From JABRWC01 sp039961675 (GTDB taxonomy: Bacteria; Planctomycetota; Phycisphaerae; UBA1845; Fen-1342), in the NCBI GenBank assembly GCA_039961675.1, contig JABRWC010000105.1, forward strand, positions 1-53,946: a stretch of 53,946 nucleotides of DNA. The letters run 5' to 3'. The notes beneath the pieces were generated by a model, which had not been told where the DNA came from, made no database searches, and saw nothing but the letters and a program-made list of their open reading frames with translations. The translations under genes and the position numbers were made by a program. Below, in pieces: positions 44,727 through 53,741 of this stretch (its first letter is position 1; each line of letters opens with the position of its first letter).

Positions 44727-45530
44727 GTGCGCGTGCTGATCCTGACCGGTCAACGGTACGGCCCGGCGAGCCTGTGTCTTCCACACCTGGCTGCACAGCC
44801 CGGAGTCGAGTTGGCGTCGATCGTGTTCAGCGAAGGACAGCGCCCCAGCCGCTGGAGGAAGCTGCGGCGCGACCTGAAGAAGGTGCTGAGGATCGGTCCG
44901 CTCGGCGCGCTCGCGGGCCTGCGGATGCGCACGTGGTACGCGCTCATCGGCGCCGAGGACCTGTTCGCCGTAGCAAAGCGCTGCGGTGTCCCGCTTCAGC
45001 GCACGCCGCTCGTGAATTGCGACCGGACGCGCGCGTTGTTCCGCGAAGCGCGGGCCGAAATCGGACTCTCGCTCGGCAACGGCTACATCCCGCCCAGCGT
45101 GTTCCAAATCCCGGCGCTCGGAATGCTGAACGTGCACGGCGAGATTCTGCCGGACTTCCAGGGCGCGGCCAGCGTGATCTGGTCGATTTACGACGGCCGC
45201 ACGGAGACCGGGTTCACGATTCACCAGATCGACGAGCGCATCGACACCGGCCCGATCGTCTACCAGGAGCGCTTTCCGATCGCATTCCGCGAAACGCTGG
45301 AGCAGACCGTCCGCGCCACCGTCGCCGAAATCAACCGACGGGTGCCGCCGGCGCTCGCCAGGGTCGTGGGCGACTTCGAGACGTACCGGTCGCAGACGCG
45401 CGCGCAGGCCGGCGGCCGCAGCTACACCACGCCGACGTACCGCCAGTATCGACGCATGCTGAGTCAGCACCGCTCGCTCTCGCGCACGTCGGCCTCCGCA
45501 GAAGCCGGGCAAGGCCCGGTCCGGCCGTGA
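44727..45530 (+). CDS. Formyltransferase family protein (sugar or lipid modification)
   Basis: A 267-residue protein with the N10-formyltetrahydrofolate formyltransferase fold. The core motif is the Asn in LSLGNGYIPPSVFQIPALG, the His in MLNVHGEILPDFQGAASVIW, and Asp in IDERIDTGPIVYQERF, matching the Asn-His-Asp triad of GART/Fmt/ArnA enzymes. It lacks the tRNA-binding C-terminal domain of Fmt. Together with the upstream deacetylase, which ends three bases before its GTG start, it suggests deacetylation and N-formylation of an amino sugar, as in some surface-glycan pathways. GAGGAG lies about nine bases before the start. Alternatively it may act on a nucleotide sugar. Confidence 0.85.
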   Translation: MRVLILTGQRYGPASLCLPHLAAQPGVELASIVFSEGQRPSRWRKLRRDLKKVLRIGPLGALAGLRMRTWYALIGAEDLFAVAKRCGVPLQRTPLVNCDRTRALFREARAEIGLSLGNGYIPPSVFQIPALGMLNVHGEILPDFQGAASVIWSIYDGRTETGFTIHQIDERIDTGPIVYQERFPIAFRETLEQTVRATVAEINRRVPPALARVVGDFETYRSQTRAQAGGRSYTTPTYRQYRRMLSQHRSLSRTSASAEAGQGPVRP

Positions 45531-45611
45531 CCTGGGACGGACGATGCGGCCGGAGGGCCAGCCGCGCCCTGTACGCTTGGAGGCGTATAAGCGGTTGGTT
45601 ATCATGCTGTT

Positions 45612-46229
45612 ATGAACCTGCGGCGGGGTGCTCCCGGTACCGCGAGCATTACCAACACCACAACCGAACTGCTGGACGGCCTGCACGACAGCGGAAACCG
45701 GGCGGCGTGGGACGAGTTTGACCGCCGCTATCGCCCGATCCTGATCGCGTTCCTGCGCCGCATGGGGCTGGATGAGACCGATGCGGCGGACGTGGCGCAG
45801 GACACGCTGACGTGCTTTGTCCAGGATTACCGCGCGCGCAAGTATGTTCGCGAGCACGGGCGGCTCCGATCGTGGCTGATCGGAATCGCGCGCTGCCGAC
45901 TGGCCGATCTGCGCCGGCTGAAGGGCCGCCGGCGCGAGCTTCGCGGCGAGTCGGCGATCACGGAGATGCCGAACGACTCCGACGCCGACGCGATCTGGGA
46001 GGCGGAAAAACGCCGGGTGGTTTTTCTCCAGGCCGTGGCCGAGCTGCGCGAGACGACGCGCTTCAACGAGCGAACGATCCAGGCGTTTGAACGCGTGGTC
46101 CTGCGCCACGAGCCGGTGGAGTCGGTCTCGGCGGAACTGGGGCTGAGCGCGCAGGAAATCTACAACGCGAAGAACCGCGTGGTCGAGCGGCTGCGCGAGA
46201 TCGTCGCCCGGTACGAGGCCGACGCCTAG
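45612..46229 (+). CDS. ECF-type RNA polymerase sigma factor
   Basis: A 205-residue group IV sigma factor. Region 2 is EFDRRYRPILIAFLRRMGLD (35-54) and DETDAADVAQDTLTCFVQDY, with the DNA-melting segment RLRSWLIGIARCRLADLRR. Region 4 is AFERVVLRHEPVESVSAELG and LSAQEIYNAKNRVVERLREI, a helix-turn-helix that reads the -35 box. The linker (GRRRELRGESAITEMPNDSD) is longer and more acidic than normal. The gene is followed 11 bp later by a kinase whose N-terminus carries an anti-sigma-like zinc motif, so the partner is very likely its regulator. The ATG at 45612 has no strong site upstream. Confidence 0.93.
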   Translation: MNLRRGAPGTASITNTTTELLDGLHDSGNRAAWDEFDRRYRPILIAFLRRMGLDETDAADVAQDTLTCFVQDYRARKYVREHGRLRSWLIGIARCRLADLRRLKGRRRELRGESAITEMPNDSDADAIWEAEKRRVVFLQAVAELRETTRFNERTIQAFERVVLRHEPVESVSAELGLSAQEIYNAKNRVVERLREIVARYEADA

Positions 46230-46240
46230 GCGGATGGACC

Positions 46241-49200
46241 ATGTCCGGTTCAACCACGGGCTGCCCGCCGCCGGACGTCCTGGAAGGCATCGCGCTGCGC
46301 CAGCCGGGCCCGCAGGACGTCGAGTCGCACGTCGCGTCGTGCCCGGCGTGTCGACAATCGCTGCACGAAATTCAGGCGAACAATCGGTTCCTTAGCGCCT
46401 TCGCCCTCGACGGCGCGCTGCCCAGCCCGCCGGCGGTGGAGCCGCAGCACGCAATCGACATCCCCGGCTATGACATCGTCCGCGAGATTCACCGCGGTGG
46501 GCAAGGCGTTGTATACCAGGCGGTGCAGCGCTCCACGCGGCGCGACGTGGCGATCAAGGTCATGAAGCACGGCCCGTTCGCGACCCTGGCCGACCGGGCG
46601 CGCTTCGAGCGCGAGGTTGAGACGCTCAGCCGCCTGAACCACCCCAACATCGTCGCCGTGCACGACGCCGGAATGATCGCCGGCAGCAGCTATTTCGTGA
46701 TGAACTACATCGACGGCGTGCCGCTGGACGAGGCCCAGGCGACGGGCGAGCGTGAGGTCATCGAACGGTTCATCCAGGTGTGCGACGCCGTGCACGCAGC
46801 CCACCTGCGGGGCGTGATTCACCGCGACCTGAAACCCAGCAACATCCGGGTTGACCGCGCGGGCCGGCCGCACGTGTTGGACTTCGGGCTGGCCAAGTCG
46901 CTGGAGAGCGAGCCGGACTCGGCGATGACCCGAACCGGTCAGTTCGTCGGCTCGCTGCCGTGGGCGTCCCCGGAGCAGATCGAGGGGGCCTCGTCGAAGG
47001 TCGACCTGCGCACGGACGTGTACTCGCTCGGCGCGATCTTGTTTCAACTCCTGACGGGCAAGCTGCCGTTCGACGTCGGCAGCAGCCTGCGCGACGCGCT
47101 CGACGACATCCTGACGCGCGAGCCGCCGCGACCGAGCGCCTGCGCCCAGGCGGAGGGGCGCCCGCGCATCGACGACGAACTCGAGACGATCATCCTGCGC
47201 TGCCTCTCGAAGGACCGCGAGCGGCGTTACCAGAGCGCCGGCGAGCTGGCCCGCGACCTGCGCCGCTACCAGGCCGGCGAGCCGATCGAGGCCAAGCGCG
47301 ACAGCGCCGTGTACCTGCTCCGCAAGACGCTGCGCCGCTACCGCATGCGCGTCGCGGCGGCCGGGGCGTTCCTGGTGCTGCTCGCCGTGTTCAGCGTCGT
47401 CATGTCGCTGCTCTACCGGCGCTCCTCGCTGCTGGAGCAGCAGGCGCTCCGTTCGGCGGCTTCGCTCGCCGAGTTGCTCTCGCAAAGCAACATCGAGAAC
47501 GGGCGCTTGGCCGGCGTGCTGGGAAACCTGGAGCAGGCCGAGCAACTGCTGTGGCGCGAGCTGCTGCTGCACCGGCACACGAACGGCGACGGTCCGTCCG
47601 CGGGCTTCAACACTCCGCCCGGCCCGCCCGAGGCGTACTGGGCGCTGTGGGAGCTTTACCGCCGGCGGCCGTGCCTGCGGACGCTGATCTCGGACCCGCT
47701 CGTCGCTCGCGGCGCCATTGTGGCCGCGAACGGGGAGGACCTCTGGACGGCCACGGGGACGGGACTGATTCAGCTATTCAGCGCCTCGGGCCGCCTGCTT
47801 GATGGATACCCCGTTCCCGTTCCGACGCCGCCGGCAATCCCGCTGTTGGCAATGGACGGCGCGTTCTCCGTCGGTTGGTACGGCGCGGGCTGCGAGTTGC
47901 GGGCGCGCGGCCGCGACGACCCGTTGATCGTGATCTCACCGGCGCCAAGCCGGGACGAGTCGTTTCTGCACCTGTCACGCAGCGGGCGCCGATTCGCGGC
48001 GTTGACCGAAGGCGCCGCCGTGGTCTGGAAAACGGAGCCGCTCGAAGAACTCGCCCGGTTCATGCCTGAGAGCGCCGAATTCGCGGCGATCGCGATATCG
48101 AACGACGACCGCCGGGTTGCGGTGCGCGACCGGCTGGGGGGCTTTTTCGTCTGGGACGTCGAGTCCCGAACGCGCATCCGCGCGGCGTCGTCGGCGCTGC
48201 CGGAGCGCGATTCCCTGCGTGCCCCGGGCGAGCTGCACTTTTCTCCGGACGACACGCGCGTCGCGGACGCCTGGATCGAGACCGCGGGACGCATCTGGGA
48301 CCTCACCGTCGATCCGCCGACCGCGACGGAACTGGTCGAGCGCGCCGGGTCGCATCGCGTGCAGAGCTTCAGCCCGGATGGACGTCTGCTGGCGGTCGCC
48401 GATCTGGGCGGGTACGTGCGCATCTTTGACGCACGCTCGGGAGCGCTCGTTTCGCGCTTCGTCGCGCATTCCGGACGGGTCAACAGCATCAGCTTCACCG
48501 GCGACGGCCGCGGGATCTGGACCACCGGCCAGGACGGGATGCGCGAGTGGGAAGTGGGCGACGATCCATGCGTCCGCGAGCTGCGCGTGCCCGGCGAGTT
48601 GTTCCACGGGCTGGACTTCAGCCGGGACGGGAGCGAACTGCTCTCCGTGGGCCTGTCGGGCGTGCTGCACCGGACGGGGAGCAGCGACTGGGTGACCGCG
48701 ACCGTCGCGTTCGGGAACGACGCGACCATTTCCGCGGTGGCCGTCTCCGATGACGGGGCGCATGTCGCGGCGGGCACGTACAGCGGGGCCGCGTATGTGT
48801 GGAGCGGCGCGCTCGACGCCAGCCCGGAGCGCCGGCTGGATCATCCCAATCGGCTGAGCTACGTCGCGTTCAACCGCGACGGCTCGCTATTGGCGACGGC
48901 CTGCGACGACGCCGTGGTGCGCGTGTGGCGCGTCGCCGACGGCACGCTCGTGCGCGAGCTGCACGGCGCGGCGGGGCGAATGCCGCAGGTCAGGTTCGAT
49001 CCGACCGGACAGCGCGTGGCCGCCGTCGTCCGCGATGGGTCCCTACTGGTCTGGGATCTAGCAACCGGCGCCGTGGAGACCTGGACGGGTCCGCGACCGA
49101 CCCCGCTCCGCACCCTGCGCTTCACGGCCGACGGGCGGCAGCTCGTGGTCGGCGGAGGCCAGCGTTCCGTCGATATCTGGGACGTGGAGCGGAAGCGCTG

Positions 49201-49576
49201 CGTCGCGCAGCTCGTGGGCCACAGCCAGGAGATTTACTGTCTCGACATCAGCCCGGACGGCCGGCAGATCGCGAGCGGGGACAGCGGCGGCGTGATCCGC
49301 TTGTGGGACCGGGAACGCGCGCGGCCGCTGGCAACCTTGGAAGGTCACACGGCGTCGGTTATGGCGCTGCGCTTCGCACCGGACGGGCGGACGCTCGCAT
49401 CGGCTTCGCTGGACCAGAGCGTGCGCGAGTGGGACCTCACATACTACGATCGGCACATTGCGGGCCAGGTTGACGCGCAACTGCGCGCGATCGAACCGCA
49501 GCTTGAGGACCCGGAGGGCGCCGCCGCGTGGCGCGATTGGGCCGCGGCGACCCTGCAATCGCAAGCACGGTGGTGA
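46241..49576 (+). CDS. Membrane Ser/Thr protein kinase with N-terminal zinc-finger motif and C-terminal WD40 propeller
   Basis: A 1111-residue signalling protein. Residues 20-45 hold VESHVASCPACRQSL, a His-x3-Cys-x2-Cys motif (His30, Cys34, Cys37) like the zinc anti-sigma domain. The kinase domain (about 77-345) has IHRGGQGVVY as the glycine loop, Lys106 in VAIKVMKHG, HRDLKPSNI with Asp196, DFGLAK (Asp214) and SPEQ in the activation loop, so it should be active. One membrane helix (371-392) follows, then a coiled segment and a WD40 beta-propeller from about 560 to 1075 (for example DISPDGRQIASGDSGGVIRL). The topology puts the propeller outside and the kinase inside. The ECF sigma gene is 11 bp upstream. 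Confidence 0.93.
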   Translation: MSGSTTGCPPPDVLEGIALRQPGPQDVESHVASCPACRQSLHEIQANNRFLSAFALDGALPSPPAVEPQHAIDIPGYDIVREIHRGGQGVVYQAVQRSTRRDVAIKVMKHGPFATLADRARFEREVETLSRLNHPNIVAVHDAGMIAGSSYFVMNYIDGVPLDEAQATGEREVIERFIQVCDAVHAAHLRGVIHRDLKPSNIRVDRAGRPHVLDFGLAKSLESEPDSAMTRTGQFVGSLPWASPEQIEGASSKVDLRTDVYSLGAILFQLLTGKLPFDVGSSLRDALDDILTREPPRPSACAQAEGRPRIDDELETIILRCLSKDRERRYQSAGELARDLRRYQAGEPIEAKRDSAVYLLRKTLRRYRMRVAAAGAFLVLLAVFSVVMSLLYRRSSLLEQQALRSAASLAELLSQSNIENGRLAGVLGNLEQAEQLLWRELLLHRHTNGDGPSAGFNTPPGPPEAYWALWELYRRRPCLRTLISDPLVARGAIVAANGEDLWTATGTGLIQLFSASGRLLDGYPVPVPTPPAIPLLAMDGAFSVGWYGAGCELRARGRDDPLIVISPAPSRDESFLHLSRSGRRFAALTEGAAVVWKTEPLEELARFMPESAEFAAIAISNDDRRVAVRDRLGGFFVWDVESRTRIRAASSALPERDSLRAPGELHFSPDDTRVADAWIETAGRIWDLTVDPPTATELVERAGSHRVQSFSPDGRLLAVADLGGYVRIFDARSGALVSRFVAHSGRVNSISFTGDGRGIWTTGQDGMREWEVGDDPCVRELRVPGELFHGLDFSRDGSELLSVGLSGVLHRTGSSDWVTATVAFGNDATISAVAVSDDGAHVAAGTYSGAAYVWSGALDASPERRLDHPNRLSYVAFNRDGSLLATACDDAVVRVWRVADGTLVRELHGAAGRMPQVRFDPTGQRVAAVVRDGSLLVWDLATGAVETWTGPRPTPLRTLRFTADGRQLVVGGGQRSVDIWDVERKRCVAQLVGHSQEIYCLDISPDGRQIASGDSGGVIRLWDRERARPLATLEGHTASVMALRFAPDGRTLASASLDQSVREWDLTYYDRHIAGQVDAQLRAIEPQLEDPEGAAAWRDWAAATLQSQARW

Positions 49577-49628
49577 GGCGTGCGGGCGTAGAGCGATGCC
49601 GGCTCCGTCGGGAGTTTTCGACGAATCC

Positions 49629-49660
49629 CGTAGCGTCGGACCTGCGAGTCCGACGCTACG
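49629..49660. repeat. Perfect 13-bp palindrome between convergent genes
   Basis: CGTAGCGTCGGAC (49629-49641) and its exact inverse (49648-49660) flank a 6-base loop CTGCGA. It lies between the convergent kinase and hydrolase genes. It could end both transcripts but has no T-run, so it is more probably a palindromic repeat. Confidence 0.7.
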
Positions 49661-49707
49661 ACGCGGTCGAGACGCAGGTACGACGCCATGCCGTCCCCGA
49701 AACCGCA

Positions 49708-50775
49708 CTACTTGCCGGCCCAGGCCACGATCTCCGCGAACAGGTCCTGCATCGGCGGACCATTGCGCGGCTGGTCGACGTCTTGCAGCCCGTGGTCGCA
49801 GTTCGCACAGCGGCGAATGACCACGTCCTCCCGGCCCGCGCGGATCAGCTCGATCACCAGCAGGTCGAACGCCTCGATCGGCACCGATTCGTCGCGCGTC
49901 CCGTGCGCCAGAAACAGCCGGGCGTTGCTTTTCAGGAGGTTCTCCACCGGCGGGTGCGAAAAAAACGAAGCCCACCGGCTGTACGCGTGCCCCATGAAAA
50001 ACTTCGTCGTGCTCGTCGGATCATTGAATAATTCGCGATACTCGCGTTCCAGCTCCGTGATCGCCGCCTCCGCCTCCGCGGCCGACGCGCCGGACTTGAG
50101 CATGCCGTCGCGGCGAAGCACGAGCAGGTCGAACATCTGCGACGGCCCGCCGCCGGCCAGAAACGCCACGTGCGTCACGCGCGGATCGGCCGCGGCGGCG
50201 CCGGCGGCCACGTCGGCGCCCTCGGAGTGCCCGACCAGCACGATCCGCGAGGCGTCCACGTTGGGCTGCGCCGCAAGGGCGTCGATCAGCAGCCGCACTT
50301 CGGACACCCGATCGTCATACGTGGCGTGCCGCAGATACTCCTCCGACGCGCCCTCGGCGCTGCCCGGCCGCGCGGCCGCCTTGCCGAACTCGACGCCGCG
50401 CTTGTCGCACGCGGCCACGATGAACCTGCCGCCGGCGGCCCGCGTCAGCAGGCCGTACAGCCCGACGCTGAGCATGTGGTCATCAACGATCTGGAATTGC
50501 GATTGCGCGCCCGAGCCGTCCACGTAGATCATGAGCGGCTTGCGCTGCTCGCCTTCCACGGCGTCTTTCGTGACGAACGCGCGCTGCTCGCTGCCATCCG
50601 GGCGGCGGACGGTGAACTGCCGCAGGCTGTCCGGCAGGCGCTTGTTTTCCACGACGGCGAGCGTCGAGCGCGTCATGGCGCTGGACGGCGCCGATTGCGG
50701 CTCGCCGGCGAAAGCAGGCGCTGCGGCCGCGAGCACAAAACCGAGCATCACGCGGAAGGACCGTCGGTGCGACAA
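49708..50775 (-). CDS. Secreted alpha/beta hydrolase
   Basis: A 355-residue hydrolase. The signal peptide MSHRRSFRVMLGFVLAAAAP plus AFA leads to cleavage near residue 23. The core carries LVGHSEGADVAAG (nucleophile Ser), HGTRDESVPIEAFD (Asp) and CDHGLQD (His). MIYVDGSGAQSQ and AACDKRGVEFGKAAA resemble the start and cap region of peptidase- or esterase-like alpha/beta hydrolases. The start is TTG at 50775: GGAG lies seven bases upstream and it gives a good signal peptide; ATG 50748 would shorten it, and an upstream frame at 50892 has no leader. Likely a periplasmic esterase; the substrate is unknown. Confidence 0.88.
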   Translation of the reverse strand: MSHRRSFRVMLGFVLAAAAPAFAGEPQSAPSSAMTRSTLAVVENKRLPDSLRQFTVRRPDGSEQRAFVTKDAVEGEQRKPLMIYVDGSGAQSQFQIVDDHMLSVGLYGLLTRAAGGRFIVAACDKRGVEFGKAAARPGSAEGASEEYLRHATYDDRVSEVRLLIDALAAQPNVDASRIVLVGHSEGADVAAGAAAADPRVTHVAFLAGGGPSQMFDLLVLRRDGMLKSGASAAEAEAAITELEREYRELFNDPTSTTKFFMGHAYSRWASFFSHPPVENLLKSNARLFLAHGTRDESVPIEAFDLLVIELIRAGREDVVIRRCANCDHGLQDVDQPRNGPPMQDLFAEIVAWAGK

Positions 50776-50888
50776 GCGAGTTCTCCGGGTATCCGTGATT
50801 CTGTTGGCGCAGGATGGACGATGACTGCCGCAGCCGCCTGTCAGCAATCGGCGCGATTCCGCGATTTCGCACGCCAGCGGCCGCCGGC

Positions 50889-52295
50889 TCACGCCTCATG
50901 CCGGCTGAACCAGCCGAACAGCAGCGTCTGAAGCAGGATGCGGACGTCCAGCGCGAGGCTCCAGTTCTTGATGTAGTGCACGTCGTGCTGGATGCGCTTG
51001 CGCAGCGAAGTCTCGCCGCGCCAGCCGCGAATCTGCGCGTACCCGGTCATCCCGGCCTTCATCTTGTGCCGCAGCATGTAGCGCGGAATCTCCTGACGGA
51101 ACTGGGCGATGAACTCGGGGCGCTCGGGGCGCGGGCCGACCAGCGACATGTCGCCCTTGATGACGTTCAGCAGATTGGGCAGTTCGTCCAGGCTCGTGCG
51201 GCGCAGAAAGCGGCCGATTCGAGTGCGGCGCGGGTCGGAGCGCTGCGACCAGACCGGGCCGTCGGATTCCGCATCCGCCCGCATGGTGCGGAACTTGAAG
51301 ATGTCGAACTCGCGGCCGTCCAGCCCCATGCGGCGCTGGCGATAGAGCACGGGGCCTGGACTGCTCAGCCGGATCAGCGCCGCGATGATCACCATCGGGA
51401 CCGCGGCAACGACCAGGAAGAATGCCCCGACCACCAAATCGAAGGCGCGCTTGAGCAGCGCGTTCGAGCCGTACAGCGGGGCCTGCCGCAACGAGAGGAT
51501 CGGCACGCCGTCCAGCTCGCTGACGTTCGGCCGCATGGCGTAGCCTGGGTCGATCTCCGGAACGAGCCGCACATCGCACATGTCGTGCTCGAGCAGCTCC
51601 AGCACCTCGTTGACGCGGCCGGCCGCGTCGTTCGGCAAAGCGACGTACACCGTGTCAATGCGCTGGCGCTCCACGATCACCGGCAACGTCGACAAGGGAC
51701 CGATCACGGGTACGCCGCGAATCTCGCCCGGCGCATCGGCCGAACGATCGTCGATGTACGCCAGCACGTGCGTTCCCGTCCAGGCGTTCCGTTCCAGCGC
51801 GGCGTGCAGCCGCTGGGCGGTCCGGCCGCTGCCGACGATCACGGCCGTGCGACGGTTGTATCCCCGGCGGCGCAGGGCGCGCAGCGAGAGCCGCACGGCC
51901 AGCCGGAACGTCGCAAAGCACAGCGTGCCGACGACGGCGTAGGTGGCGATGAAGCGCCGCGAGATTTTACTGGAGTGGGGCAGAGCGTAGTCGATCAGTA
52001 TGACGACGATGACGGCCGCCACAAAAGCCTTCAGGATGTCGCGCGTTTCGCCGAAGAGCCGGTCGCTGCGGCGGGGGCGGTAGAGCCGCATGCGGTAAAA
52101 GATGAAAATGTGCGCGACGACGATCAGCGGAAGCACCGGCAGGTACAGCCGGGCGAGCTCGGGCACGCCCTTGCCCGGATCGACGTACAGAAACGTGAAC
52201 CGCAGCCAGTAGCTCAGGATCCACGCCGTGGCGACGGCGCAGGCGTCCGCGATCATGAGCAGCGAGAGCATGAACTGGTTGTGCTGCTTGAGCAT
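50889..52295 (-). CDS. Polyprenyl-phosphate sugar phosphotransferase (WcaJ/WbaP-like)
   Basis: A 468-residue membrane enzyme that starts extracellular or capsular polysaccharide synthesis by moving a sugar phosphate from UDP-glucose (or similar) to undecaprenyl phosphate. Four or five N-terminal helices (LSLLMIADACAVATAWILSY onwards) are followed by a CoA-binding-like Rossmann domain (TAVIVGSGRTAQRLHAALE), another helix and the bacterial sugar transferase domain. Its motifs are YRQRRMGLDGREFDIFKFRTM, SLDELPNLLNVIKGDMSLVGPRPERPEF and AGMTGYAQIRGW. The ATG at 52295 (MLKQHNQFM) is selected because it precedes the first helix; a weak AAGG is upstream. No other polysaccharide genes are next to it. 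Confidence 0.92.
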   Translation of the reverse strand: MLKQHNQFMLSLLMIADACAVATAWILSYWLRFTFLYVDPGKGVPELARLYLPVLPLIVVAHIFIFYRMRLYRPRRSDRLFGETRDILKAFVAAVIVVILIDYALPHSSKISRRFIATYAVVGTLCFATFRLAVRLSLRALRRRGYNRRTAVIVGSGRTAQRLHAALERNAWTGTHVLAYIDDRSADAPGEIRGVPVIGPLSTLPVIVERQRIDTVYVALPNDAAGRVNEVLELLEHDMCDVRLVPEIDPGYAMRPNVSELDGVPILSLRQAPLYGSNALLKRAFDLVVGAFFLVVAAVPMVIIAALIRLSSPGPVLYRQRRMGLDGREFDIFKFRTMRADAESDGPVWSQRSDPRRTRIGRFLRRTSLDELPNLLNVIKGDMSLVGPRPERPEFIAQFRQEIPRYMLRHKMKAGMTGYAQIRGWRGETSLRKRIQHDVHYIKNWSLALDVRILLQTLLFGWFSRHEA

Positions 52296-52454
52296 CCTTG
52301 TGCCGCCGCGCGGGGCCTTCTCACCATTATTTCTGCGAGGGAATCGGTTGGGAAGGCCGGCGATCGAAAACGAGGCACGCGTGGCCGCGCAGCCGGACCG
52401 CTCGCGTCTTCCCGCTCCCATACGGTGCTGGGTCGCGTCGAATCGGCGGCAACA

Positions 52455-52460
52455 TATACT
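52455..52460 (+). promoter_or_regulatory. Candidate -10 box for rlmN
   Basis: TATACT 30 bases before the rlmN start. The predicted leader of about 24 bases includes the GAGGA site. No -35 box is clear. Confidence 0.35.
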
Positions 52461-52490
52461 CTACGCGCTTCGAATTGCGAGGATCGCAGG

Positions 52491-53741
52491 ATGAGCGGGC
52501 GGCGCGTGCCAGAAACCGATTCACCAGATGTCAACGGCGCGGCGCTGCCGGCGCGCCGGGCGCCCGGCGCGGATGCGGCGCCGCGGCGCGCAGCGCTGTC
52601 GGCGCTTGCGTCGTCGCCCGACGCGGGCCGTGTGCACTTGCTCGGCATGGATGCGCAGCGGATGCGGGACTGGGTCGCGTCGCTCGGACAGCCCGCGTAT
52701 CGCGCGGCTCAAGTCTTGCAATGGATCTACGAGAAAAACGCCGACTCCTTCGAGCAGATGACCAACCTCTCAAAGGAGCTGCGCACCCGACTCGCCGAGC
52801 AGGCCTGTCTGTACTCGATGCGCGTCGTGCAGCAGTCCGATTCCGCCGACGGCACGCGAAAGCTCCTCCTGGCGTGCGGCGACGGCGCCGCGGTCGAGAC
52901 CGTGTGGATTCCCGCCGACGGCCGCAACACCGCGTGCCTCTCGTCGCAGGTCGGCTGCCCGGTCGGCTGCCGGTTCTGCGCCAGCGGGATCGACGGCGTG
53001 CAGCGCGACCTCTCCCCGGGCGAGATCGTCGAGCAGGCGCTGCACATCCGGCGGCTCATCCGCCAGCACACGCCGGCGGCCGAGGCCGCCGCGGGAAACG
53101 AGCCCGGCGGCCGGCTTTCACATATCGTGATGATGGGCATGGGCGAGCCGCTGGCGAACTACGAGGCGGTCGTCGCCGCGATCCGCATCCTCAACGCGCC
53201 GTGGGGTTTGAACGTCGGGGCGCGAAAGATCACGGTGAGCACGGTCGGGCTGCCGAGACAGATTCGCCGACTGGCCGACGAGCAGCTCCAGCTCAACTTG
53301 GCGCTCTCGCTGCATGCGCCGGACGAGGACCTGCGGCGCGAACTCATCCCGTGGGGCAAGGTGCGCTTGCCGGATCTGCTCGACGCGTGCGCGTACTACT
53401 TTCAGAAGACAGGCCGCGAGATCACGCTCGAGTACGTGCTGCTCGCCCGTGTGAACGACCACGCGGCGCACGCCCGCAAGCTGGCCGCCATCGCCCGCCG
53501 GCTGCGGGCGAACATCAACCTGTTGCGCTATAACCCCGTGCCCGGTCTGCCGTTCGAACGGCCGACCGCCGAAGCCGCGCACCAGTTCCAGCAACAGTTG
53601 CGAAGCGCCGGGGCGAACGCGCACCTGCGCACCTCGCGCGGGCGCGACGTGGCCGCGGCGTGCGGCCAGCTTCGCCGCCAGGCAATCGCGCCTGTTTCCC
53701 CCGCCGGAGCCGACGCCGATGCCGCGAATCCTGTTGGCTGA
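52491..53741 (+). CDS. rlmN: 23S rRNA (adenine-C2)-methyltransferase RlmN, radical SAM
   Basis: A 416-residue radical SAM enzyme that methylates A2503 of 23S rRNA (and A37 of some tRNAs). The 4Fe-4S cluster motif is CPVGCRFCAS (Cys156, 160, 163), preceded by NTACLSSQVG. The SAM-binding GGE-like phrase is MMGMGEPLANYEAVVAAIRI, followed by RKITVSTVGLPRQIRRLADE and LALSLHAPDEDLRREL. The C-terminal LRTSRGRDVAAACGQLRRQ carries the second catalytic Cys. The first 45 residues (Arg/Ala/Pro-rich) are not conserved. The ATG at 52491 has GAGGA about eight bases upstream. The next gene starts inside its 3' end (53719), giving a 23-bp overlap. Confidence 0.94.
   Translation: MSGRRVPETDSPDVNGAALPARRAPGADAAPRRAALSALASSPDAGRVHLLGMDAQRMRDWVASLGQPAYRAAQVLQWIYEKNADSFEQMTNLSKELRTRLAEQACLYSMRVVQQSDSADGTRKLLLACGDGAAVETVWIPADGRNTACLSSQVGCPVGCRFCASGIDGVQRDLSPGEIVEQALHIRRLIRQHTPAAEAAAGNEPGGRLSHIVMMGMGEPLANYEAVVAAIRILNAPWGLNVGARKITVSTVGLPRQIRRLADEQLQLNLALSLHAPDEDLRRELIPWGKVRLPDLLDACAYYFQKTGREITLEYVLLARVNDHAAHARKLAAIARRLRANINLLRYNPVPGLPFERPTAEAAHQFQQQLRSAGANAHLRTSRGRDVAAACGQLRRQAIAPVSPAGADADAANPVG

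Noticed and set aside
43716..46253. 845-codon minus-strand frame crossing the deacetylase, formyltransferase and sigma factor genes
   Set aside because: Three well-supported plus-strand genes with clear motifs occupy the same DNA; the antisense translation has no recognisable domain.
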